Below are positions 6,979-10,999 of a stretch of 10,999 nt of DNA, one piece after another; within the stretch, counting starts at the first letter, position 1; the number at the start of each line of letters is the position of its first letter. The DNA is taken from positions 5,527-16,525 of the forward strand of contig DLOX01000291.1 in NCBI GenBank assembly GCA_002478575.1, written 5' to 3'. The DNA is from Sphingomonadales bacterium UBA7473 (GTDB lineage: Bacteria > Pseudomonadota > Alphaproteobacteria > Sphingomonadales > Sphingomonadaceae). The notes beneath the pieces are model-generated. The model was not told the origin of the DNA. It saw nothing but the letters and a program-made list of their open reading frames with translations, and searched no databases. Made by a program: the position numbers and the translations under genes.

Positions 6979-7926
6979 ATGGATCAATATCTTGATTTCG
7001 AAAAGCCAGTCGCAGAGCTGAAAGAGCGCATTGCTGACCTTCGTGCCTCAGCGCCCACCATTGAAAGTGACTTAGAAGGCGATATCGCCAAGCTTGAGGC
7101 GAAGGCGGAAAAGTTGCTTGCCGACCTCTATGCAAATCTTACGCCTTGGCAAAAGACGAAGGTCGCGCGGCATCCAAATCGACCTCATTTCAAGGACTTA
7201 ACGGCTCGCTTGTTTGAAGACTTTATGCCCCTGGCTGGCGACCGTGGCTTTGGCGAGGATTTGGCCATTCTTGGCGGATTTGCGACCTTTCGGGGTCGTG
7301 CCGTTATGGTGATCGGCCATGAAAAGGGTGACGATACCGCGAGCCGACTTCGGCACAACTTCGGAATGGGCAAACCTGAGGGGTATCGAAAGGCGATCCG
7401 GCTGATGGAACTGGCCGATCGATTTGGCCTTCCAATCATTACTTTGGTGGACACCTCTGGTGCTTTCCCGGGCGTTCAAGCCGAAGAACGCGGACAAGCA
7501 GAAGCCATCGCCCGATCTACACAAGCGTGTCTGGACGTCTCCGTGCCTGTGGTTGCCGCTATCGTCGGCGAAGGGGGATCCGGCGGGGCAGTGGCCCTTG
7601 CGGCGGGAAATCGCGTTCTCATGATGGAACATGCCGTCTATTCAGTGATTTCACCCGAAGGCTGCGCGTCCATTCTTTGGCGCACAAGCGACAAAGCTGC
7701 AGACGCTGCCGGAGCGATGAAGATTACCGCGCAAGACTTGTTGGGCCTCAAAGTCATCGATTCGATCATACGCGAGCCAGTTGGCGGGGCTCATCGTTCT
7801 CCGGAGGTCGCAATAGATGCGCTTGGTCAAGCTATTGAAAAGGCACTGGATGAGCTTGTAACTCTGCCGCCGGCAGAACTGAAAACTGATCGCCGCCGGA
7901 AATTTCTTGCGATGGGATCGCTCTAG
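6979..7926 (+). CDS. accA: Acetyl-CoA carboxylase carboxyltransferase, alpha subunit
   Basis: With AccD it forms the carboxyltransferase that moves CO2 from carboxybiotin (on AccB) to acetyl-CoA, giving malonyl-CoA for fatty acid synthesis in the cytoplasm. The 315-residue length matches the family (E. coli 319). A helical N-terminal segment (about 1-55) begins DFEKPVAELKERI. The crotonase-like core then shows PNRPHFKDL, VDTSGAFPGVQAEERGQAEAIARS (157-180), the oxyanion-type glycine loop GEGGSGGAVAL (197-207), and YSVISPEGCASILW (221-234), followed by the C-terminal REPVGGAHR (265-273). The zinc ribbon belongs to AccD and is absent, as expected. accD, accB and accC are not in the window. The gene follows xerD by 9 bp and precedes the M48 gene by 41 bp. 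Confidence 0.98.
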   Translation: MDQYLDFEKPVAELKERIADLRASAPTIESDLEGDIAKLEAKAEKLLADLYANLTPWQKTKVARHPNRPHFKDLTARLFEDFMPLAGDRGFGEDLAILGGFATFRGRAVMVIGHEKGDDTASRLRHNFGMGKPEGYRKAIRLMELADRFGLPIITLVDTSGAFPGVQAEERGQAEAIARSTQACLDVSVPVVAAIVGEGGSGGAVALAAGNRVLMMEHAVYSVISPEGCASILWRTSDKAADAAGAMKITAQDLLGLKVIDSIIREPVGGAHRSPEVAIDALGQAIEKALDELVTLPPAELKTDRRRKFLAMGSL

Positions 7927-7967
7927 GCGCAAACTCCCATCCGAAGTTGGTTAAGGAGTAGTGTGAA

Positions 7968-9431
7968 GTGAAAAAGTCAGTTCTTCTGATTGGCGTAGCG
8001 CTGTTTGCGATCAGCGCGAAAAAGCCACAACCTTTGCCGACCGCTCAGGCCATGACCGACAAGGATAGGCAAGTAGGCGCCAAGGCCCATGAAGAAATTC
8101 TTCAGGAATTTGGCGGGGCCTATACCGGGCCTCAAGCCAATTATGTTCGCACCGTTGGGCAGAAAATCGCGGTCCAATCGGGCTTGTCGAACTCACAGTC
8201 CGATTTCACCATCACATTGATCAATAGCCCCGTGAATAACGCATTCGCGGTCCCCGGCGGCTATGTTTACGTCACGCGCCAGCTGCTGGCTTTGATGAAC
8301 AATGAGGCTGAATTGGCTTCTGTCCTTGGCCATGAAGTGGGCCATGTTGCAGCCCGCCATTCTGCAAAACGTCAATCCCGAGCGCAGCTTGGTGGGCTTG
8401 CGGCAGCGGGCGCGACGATTTTGGGCGCGGTTCTTGGCGGCGGGCAGGGTGCTCAATTGGGCCAGCAACTTGGTGGGCAATTGGCGACACGATGGGTGAT
8501 GGGCTTTTCGAGAGCGCAAGAATATCAAGCAGATGATCTTGGCGTCTCTTATCTCGCCAAGGGCGGCTACGACCCAATGGCGGCCTCTTCGATGCTTGCA
8601 TCGCTTGCATCGCAAACGTCGTTGGATGCCCGAATTCAGGGGCGCGACGAAAAGGCGCTGCCACAATGGGCAAGCACGCACCCTGATCCTGCCAGTCGAG
8701 TCGTGCGGGCGCAGCAAAAGGCAACCGCATCAGCCGCGAAAGGGAAGGTCCAGAATCGCGATGCCTTCTTGAATGCGCTTGATGGGATTCTTTACGATGA
8801 TGATCCGAAGCAAGGCGTCGTGGATGGCCGCACTTTCCGTCACCCGGATCTGAAATTGGCCTTCACTGCCCCCGCGGGTTTTGCGATGGTCAACAGCCCT
8901 CAAGCGGTGACCGTTTCAGGGTCGACCGGTCGTGCTTCGTTTTCGGGCGCGAAATATGAAGGCAATCTTCGCAGCTATTTGGACGGCGTATTTTCTGCAA
9001 TTTCCAAACAGAATAATATTCAACTGACGCCATCAGGCGTTGAAACAATAACGGTCAATGGAATTCCTGCGATAAGAGGATTTGCAGAAGCTGCAGGTCA
9101 ATCGGGAACGTTGGTGGTGAGTGTCTACGCTTATGAGTTTGCCAGTGACCAAGCCTTTCACATTTTTGCATTGACGCCGATCGCCAATCGGACAGAGCTC
9201 GACAGCTTATTTCAATCCGTGCGTCGCTTGTCGGCGCAAGAAGCGGCGATGATCAAGCCTCGGCGTGTTGACGTGGTCGTAGTGAAGTCGACCGACACGG
9301 TTGAGAAGCTTGCTCAGCGGATGGCCTATGACACGATGCAAACTGATCGGTTCCGCGTCCTTAATGGTCTGAAAGCAGGGGAAACCTTGAAGAGCGGCCA
9401 GCGCGTAAAGCTTGTGGTTTATCAGCAGTAG
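7968..9431 (+). CDS. Periplasmic M48 family zinc metalloprotease with C-terminal LysM-like domain
   Basis: A 487-residue exported zinc protease, probably in periplasmic or outer-membrane quality control like the BepA and LoiP branch. The start is GTG at 7968, supported by AAGGAG (7953-7958) 9 nt upstream, the best ribosome site in the operon. Residues 1-18 look like a signal peptide (basic KK, then VLLIGVALFAISA); there is no lipobox cysteine. The protease domain has the zinc motif HEVGH at 122-126 and the third ligand E185 in QEYQADDLG. A Gly/Ala-rich hydrophobic insert lies between them (about 140-170), as is usual in the family. A central region of about 280-420 has no motif I know. The last 60 residues resemble LysM: VVVKSTDTVEKLAQRM, then RVLNGLKAGETLKSGQRVKLV, suggesting peptidoglycan binding. 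A terminator follows 11 nt after the stop. Confidence 0.92.
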   Translation: MKKSVLLIGVALFAISAKKPQPLPTAQAMTDKDRQVGAKAHEEILQEFGGAYTGPQANYVRTVGQKIAVQSGLSNSQSDFTITLINSPVNNAFAVPGGYVYVTRQLLALMNNEAELASVLGHEVGHVAARHSAKRQSRAQLGGLAAAGATILGAVLGGGQGAQLGQQLGGQLATRWVMGFSRAQEYQADDLGVSYLAKGGYDPMAASSMLASLASQTSLDARIQGRDEKALPQWASTHPDPASRVVRAQQKATASAAKGKVQNRDAFLNALDGILYDDDPKQGVVDGRTFRHPDLKLAFTAPAGFAMVNSPQAVTVSGSTGRASFSGAKYEGNLRSYLDGVFSAISKQNNIQLTPSGVETITVNGIPAIRGFAEAAGQSGTLVVSVYAYEFASDQAFHIFALTPIANRTELDSLFQSVRRLSAQEAAMIKPRRVDVVVVKSTDTVEKLAQRMAYDTMQTDRFRVLNGLKAGETLKSGQRVKLVVYQQ

Positions 9432-9441
9432 AATGACAAAC

Positions 9442-9468
9442 GACGGCAATTTCTTGCCGCCGTCTTTT
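9442..9468. terminator. Hairpin terminator between the M48 gene and pilin gene 1
   Basis: CGGCAA (9444-9449) pairs with TTGCCG (9454-9459) around TTTC, and the flanking GA/TC can extend it past a 3-nt bulge. On the plus strand it is followed by TCTTTTG, fitting rho-independent termination of the M48 operon. On the minus strand the tail is GTTTGTC, a weaker U-tract for pilin gene 1. It matches the terminator at 9776-9806 except for three bases missing from the left arm. Confidence 0.7.
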
Positions 9469-9500
9469 GTGCTTTGCGCCACTATCGGTGACAGAAAGGC

Positions 9501-9662
9501 TTACTTCATCGAAGTCTTTACGTTGTTGAACGTTTCGCTAACTTTTTCACCGAGGGCGGACATGGCCGTAACGGCAGCAACTGCGATGAGAGCCGCGATT
9601 AGCCCATATTCGATTGCTGTTGCGCCCTTGTTGTTTTTTAGAAACTCGCGAAAATTTGTCAT
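9501..9662 (-). CDS. Flp/Fap family type IVb pilin, copy 1
   Basis: A 53-residue prepilin, the structural subunit of Flp (Tad) pili used for surface attachment. The leader MTNFREFLKNNKG ends in G13. Prepilin peptidase would cut after it, before ATAIEYGLIAALIAVAAV, which has the conserved glutamate E18 and the Flp-type Glu-Tyr pair. The mature part is about 40 residues: a hydrophobic helix and a short tail with E39 and E43. The start is ATG at 9660-9662, with GGAG 8 nt upstream; a longer reading from TTG at 9683 has no such support. It differs from copy 2 at only four residues (6, 36, 39, 43). No Tad assembly genes are in the window, so export and assembly must come from elsewhere. Confidence 0.93.
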   Translation of the reverse strand: MTNFREFLKNNKGATAIEYGLIAALIAVAAVTAMSALGEKVSETFNNVKTSMK

Positions 9663-9733
9663 GATTTGATCTCCAACTTTCAACGCCTTCTGTACTGAGC
9701 TCTCTCAAGCTAGATGAAAGATCGCGGGAGAAA

Positions 9734-9749
9734 GTTAAGGAATCTAAAA
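9734..9749 (-). promoter_or_regulatory. Candidate CtrA-like box upstream of pilin gene 1
   Basis: On the minus strand the 16 bases read TTTT, seven bases, TTAAC: one mismatched half and one good half of the TTAA-N7-TTAA pattern of the alphaproteobacterial cell-cycle regulator CtrA. The box lies about 72 nt before the ATG. Twenty bases downstream of TTAAC is CTAG (9710-9713), a spacing repeated upstream of pilin gene 2. Function is inferred from pattern only. Confidence 0.35.
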
Positions 9750-9775
9750 CAGAATTCACGAGCGGCTATGCCAAT

Positions 9776-9806
9776 AAAAAAGCGGCGGCAATTTCTTGCC
9801 GCCGCT
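9776..9806 (-). terminator. Strong hairpin terminator after pilin gene 2
   Basis: AGCGGCGGCA (9781-9790) and TGCCGCCGCT (9797-9806) form a perfect 10-bp stem with loop ATTTCT. On the minus strand it is followed by five T residues (9780-9776), a classical rho-independent terminator 37 nt after the pilin gene 2 stop. On the plus strand CTTTATTTTT follows, so it could also work the other way. It should keep pilin genes 2 and 1 as separate transcripts. Confidence 0.88.
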
Positions 9807-9842
9807 CTTTATTTTTCGACCAACTTGCGATGGTCGCAACGC

Positions 9843-10004
9843 TTACTTCATCGAAGTCTTTACGTTGTTGAACGTTTGGCTGACTTTGCCGCCGAGGTTC
9901 GACATGGCGGTCACAGCAGCAACTGCGATGAGAGCAGCAATCAGACCATATTCAATAGCCGTTGCGCCCTTGTTGTTCTTAAGAAATTTGCGGAAATTCG
10001 TCAT
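9843..10004 (-). CDS. Flp/Fap family type IVb pilin, copy 2
   Basis: A 53-residue prepilin nearly identical to copy 1. Leader MTNFRKFLKNNKG, predicted cleavage after G13, then ATAIEYGLIAALIAVAAVTAMS and the tail NLGGKVSQTFNNVKTSMK. Against copy 1 the changes are E6K in the leader and A36N, E39G and E43Q in the mature tail, so mature copy 2 carries two fewer negative charges. The start is ATG at 10002-10004 with AGGAG (10012-10016 in the complement) 7 nt upstream, a strong ribosome site. It has its own strong terminator (9776-9806) and its own upstream region of about 115 bp, so it is likely an independent transcript. Like the other pilins here, it is remote from any visible Tad machinery. Confidence 0.93.
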   Translation of the reverse strand: MTNFRKFLKNNKGATAIEYGLIAALIAVAAVTAMSNLGGKVSQTFNNVKTSMK

Positions 10005-10099
10005 TTTAGGTCTCCTAGATTAATCACTTCAACTACCCGGTTGTTTCAAACTGACTTGATCCAACACCGTTTCGTCTAGTTTGAGAGTATTGAGAAACT

Positions 10100-10116
10100 C
10101 TTAACGCGACCGTTAA
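10100..10116 (-). promoter_or_regulatory. TTAACG dyad upstream of pilin gene 2, candidate operator or CtrA-like site
   Basis: TTAACG and CGTTAA (10101-10116) form a perfect 6-bp inverted repeat with a 4-nt spacer, 5 bp beyond the pilin gene 3 stop and about 97 nt before the pilin gene 2 ATG. The two TTAA halves are 8 bp apart, one more than the CtrA consensus of 7. On the minus strand CTAG (10076-10079) follows TTAAG after 20 bases, as at pilin gene 1. As RNA it could also be a weak hairpin ending pilin gene 3 transcription. Confidence 0.35.
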
Positions 10117-10120
10117 TTTT

Positions 10121-10291
10121 TCAATGCTGCAACACCGTCGTTGCGACATTATTCCACATGCCTGTTGTTTTGTTTGCGACACCACGCACCGACGCAACAA
10201 TCGCCAGCATGATCAAGGCCATGATCAATGCATATTCAACCGCGGTTGCACCTCTCCGGTCACCGCAGAAGCGATTTAGAAATGGTCTCAT
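10121..10291 (-). CDS. Flp/Fap family type IVb pilin, divergent copy 3
   Basis: A 56-residue prepilin-like protein. Leader MRPFLNRFCGDRRG has predicted cleavage after G14, then ATAVEYALIMALIMLAIVASV, with the conserved glutamate E19 and Y20, and the tail VANKTTGMWNNVATTVLQH. The start is ATG at 10289-10291, with GGGG 7 nt upstream. It keeps the cleavage site and helix but shares little of the leader or tail of copies 1 and 2, so it is an older paralogue and may be a minor pilin or pseudopilin. The leader carries a cysteine, unlike the other two. It is divergent from the Nudix gene across an 87-bp region and lies upstream of copy 2 on the same strand, with 116 bp between. Confidence 0.88.
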   Translation of the reverse strand: MRPFLNRFCGDRRGATAVEYALIMALIMLAIVASVRGVANKTTGMWNNVATTVLQH

Positions 10292-10346
10292 TTTTCGTCC
10301 CCATGCCCTCTGGTCAGAGCACAGGCGAGAGCATAGACCAATAAAA

Positions 10347-10351
10347 GTTAA
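10347..10351 (-). promoter_or_regulatory. TTAAC box upstream of pilin gene 3
   Basis: A single TTAAC on the minus strand, about 56 nt before the pilin gene 3 ATG, in the 87-bp divergent region shared with the Nudix gene. The bases TTAACTTT are the same as at the pilin gene 1 box. The second half-site of a CtrA pattern is poor here (GTGA). Weak on its own, worth noting because all three pilin genes have such a box. Confidence 0.25.
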
Positions 10352-10378
10352 CGCTTCGTCACCGGGGATAAGGGCACA

Positions 10379-10786
10379 ATGGCTGAACATATTCTGGCAG
10401 TTGTCGCTGCTGCATTGTTGGATGATGACGGCAAGGTTCTGGTGCAACGTAGACCCCAGGGCACTGATTTGGCGGGGCAGTGGGAATTTCCCGGCGGCAA
10501 GATTGAACAAGGCGAAACGGCTGAAACAGCTTTGGTCCGCGAGCTTAAGGAAGAACTGGGCTTAGATGTGGAGGTCGGTAGCCTGTTTCCCTTAGGATTT
10601 GCGACTGGGATGGCGAAGGATCGACCGCTGATTCTATTGCTTTTTGGAACACGGAGATGGAATGGCGTCGCAATACCCCTTCATGCTTCGGAGCTTCGAC
10701 GGGTGAAGGTCGACGAGTTAAAGCGAATGCCAATGCCAGCGGCTGATGTACCTCTGATTGAGCAGCTAAGACATTATCTCAGCTGA
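10379..10786 (+). CDS. Nudix hydrolase, MutT-like (deoxy)nucleoside triphosphate pyrophosphatase
   Basis: A 135-residue cytoplasmic pyrophosphatase, probably cleaning oxidised nucleotides such as 8-oxo-dGTP from the pool. The Nudix box is complete from G39: the pattern Gx5Ex7REUxEExGU is met by G39, E45, R53-E54-L55, E57-E58 and G60-L61. The upstream DLAGQWEFPGGK matches MutT closely (LAGxWEFPGGK), as does the first strand HILAVVAAALLDDDGKVLVQRRP. The length matches MutT (about 130). The C-terminal part (RVKVDELKRMPMPAADVPLIEQL) also fits. The start ATG at 10379 has AGGG 4 nt upstream, a little close. Its last 13 bp overlap the methyltransferase gene on the other strand. The exact substrate cannot be read from sequence, so I leave the symbol blank although mutT is likely. 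Confidence 0.93.
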   Translation: MAEHILAVVAAALLDDDGKVLVQRRPQGTDLAGQWEFPGGKIEQGETAETALVRELKEELGLDVEVGSLFPLGFATGMAKDRPLILLLFGTRRWNGVAIPLHASELRRVKVDELKRMPMPAADVPLIEQLRHYLS

Positions 10787-10998
10787 GGCGCTGTCGCGCT
10801 GAGATAGACGGGGCAAACCGTCTCAGATACTTTTCCGCCCCCATCTCGCGCGCTGTCAAAAAGCTCTGCCCAAGCCGCAATTGTGCCGCGGGACAACGGG
10901 ACCCGCGCCGCTAGGCTATTGCCTTGGCCATTTGCGCGAACATCCTTCAAAAGTCGAGATAGGCTTGAATAGCGGACATTAATCTCTTCCATATCTGC
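10774..10998 (-). CDS. SAM-dependent methyltransferase C-terminus (NDUFAF5/BioC-like), 5' partial
   Basis: The frame is open to the right edge, so only the last 75 or so codons are visible; an in-frame ATG at 10990-10992 is probably internal. The visible part begins AD-MEEINVRYSSLSRLLKDVRANGQGN and ends GKVSETVCPVYLSATAPQLR. From memory this matches the tail of NDUFAF5/BioC-like class I methyltransferases, where a VRYxSLxxLxxDLRAMGxxN segment is followed by a strand pair ending in a WAP-like motif; here AP is kept and the tryptophan is lost. The SAM-binding domain lies outside the window. The gene faces the Nudix gene tail to tail with a 13-bp overlap. The family call is moderate; the substrate is unknown. 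Confidence 0.65.
   Translation of the reverse strand, partial: ADMEEINVRYSSLSRLLKDVRANGQGNSLAARVPLSRGTIAAWAELFDSARDGGGKVSETVCPVYLSATAPQLR
10775..10806. repeat. 9-bp inverted repeat at the convergent Nudix/methyltransferase junction
   Basis: TATCTCAGC (10775-10783) and GCTGAGATA (10798-10806) are perfect inverted copies around a 14-nt loop. The left arm overlaps a second palindrome, CTCAGCTGAG (10779-10788). The Nudix stop TGA (10784-10786) is in the loop and the methyltransferase stop (10774-10776) is at the left edge. No T-run follows on either strand, so this is not a typical rho-independent terminator, but it may limit read-through or protect 3' ends. Confidence 0.45.
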
Positions 10999-10999
10999 A

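Larger units (their letters stand above)
9442..10004 (-). repeat. Tandem duplication of a pilin gene plus its terminator
   Basis: The unit 9442-9662 (terminator plus pilin copy 1) recurs at 9781-10004. The stop codons (9501 and 9843) and the right ends of the terminator stems (9464 and 9806) are both offset by exactly 342 bp, so gene and terminator were copied together. Over the 162-bp coding region I count about 24 base differences, but only four amino acid changes. Upstream regions share only the TTAA-N20-CTAG pattern. Confidence 0.8.

Noticed and set aside
8193..8730. Long minus-strand open frames inside the M48 gene
   Set aside because: Antisense to the zinc-motif region of a well-supported gene; no ribosome site or recognisable motif.
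9663..9683. Seven-residue N-terminal extension of pilin copy 1 from TTG
   Set aside because: Copy 2 starts at the equivalent of the inner ATG, and GGAG sits 8 nt before that ATG, inside the proposed extension.
9714..10079. 121-codon plus-strand open frame across pilin gene 2
   Set aside because: It reads the terminator and the pilin gene backwards; the pilin on the other strand has a strong ribosome site and a conserved motif.
10158..10565. 135-codon plus-strand open frame
   Set aside because: It runs antisense to pilin gene 3 and then out of frame through the Nudix gene; both of those are well supported.
1..10999. Defence system, CRISPR array, tRNA, rRNA or riboswitch
   Set aside because: I saw no regularly spaced repeats, no cloverleaf, no ribosomal RNA signature and no leader region long enough for a riboswitch; the longest stretch without a gene is about 180 bp, between pilin genes 1 and 2.

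Overview
The window reads as an ordinary chromosomal segment of an alphaproteobacterium, most probably a sphingomonad (order Sphingomonadales). This rests on the flavour of the proteins (the CxGS-type Fe-S scaffold fragment, the NDUFAF5/BioC-like methyltransferase tail next to a MutT-type Nudix gene, the XerD/AccA/M48 neighbourhood, and Flp pilins with TTAAC boxes upstream), on moderate GC content and on dense packing with many ATGA overlaps. It is inference from recall, not a database result. I see no tRNA, rRNA, CRISPR array, IS element or prophage.

Layout. (1) 3-2418, plus strand: the 3' part of an IscU/NifU-like scaffold gene, a CPA2 (KefB/KefC-type) cation/proton antiporter and a DUF423 membrane protein, joined by two ATGA overlaps. 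(2) 2398-4043, minus strand: aroK then aroB, two shikimate-pathway genes joined by an ATGA overlap and meeting the first operon tail to tail with a 21-bp overlap. aroK starts with GTG and has a good candidate promoter placed so that the mRNA may be leaderless. (3) 4115-9431, plus strand: a 43-aa single-span membrane peptide, a 614-aa secreted or periplasmic protein of unknown function, a XerD-type tyrosine recombinase, AccA, and a periplasmic M48 metalloprotease with a C-terminal LysM-like domain. Gaps are 7 to 41 bp or the genes overlap, so this is probably one transcription unit; it ends in a hairpin terminator at 9442-9468. (4) 9501-10291, minus strand: three Flp/Fap type IVb pilin genes. 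The first two are a recent tandem duplication that includes the terminator; the third is divergent in sequence. None of the Tad secretion or assembly genes is in view. (5) 10379 to the end: a MutT-like Nudix hydrolase on plus, meeting the 3' end of a SAM-dependent methyltransferase on minus with a 13-bp overlap.

How the genes fit together. Most are housekeeping: aromatic amino acid precursor synthesis (AroK phosphorylates shikimate, AroB makes dehydroquinate), the first committed step of fatty acid synthesis (AccA), chromosome dimer resolution (XerD), nucleotide pool cleaning (Nudix), ion homeostasis (antiporter) and envelope quality control (M48). The pilins would feed a Tad pilus encoded elsewhere. 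I did not find a clear new defence or mobile system. The parts that reward a second look are the uncharacterised 614-aa envelope protein and its 43-aa partner, the duplicated pilin/terminator unit with its shared TTAA boxes, and the hairpins at the aroK, xerD and accA start codons.
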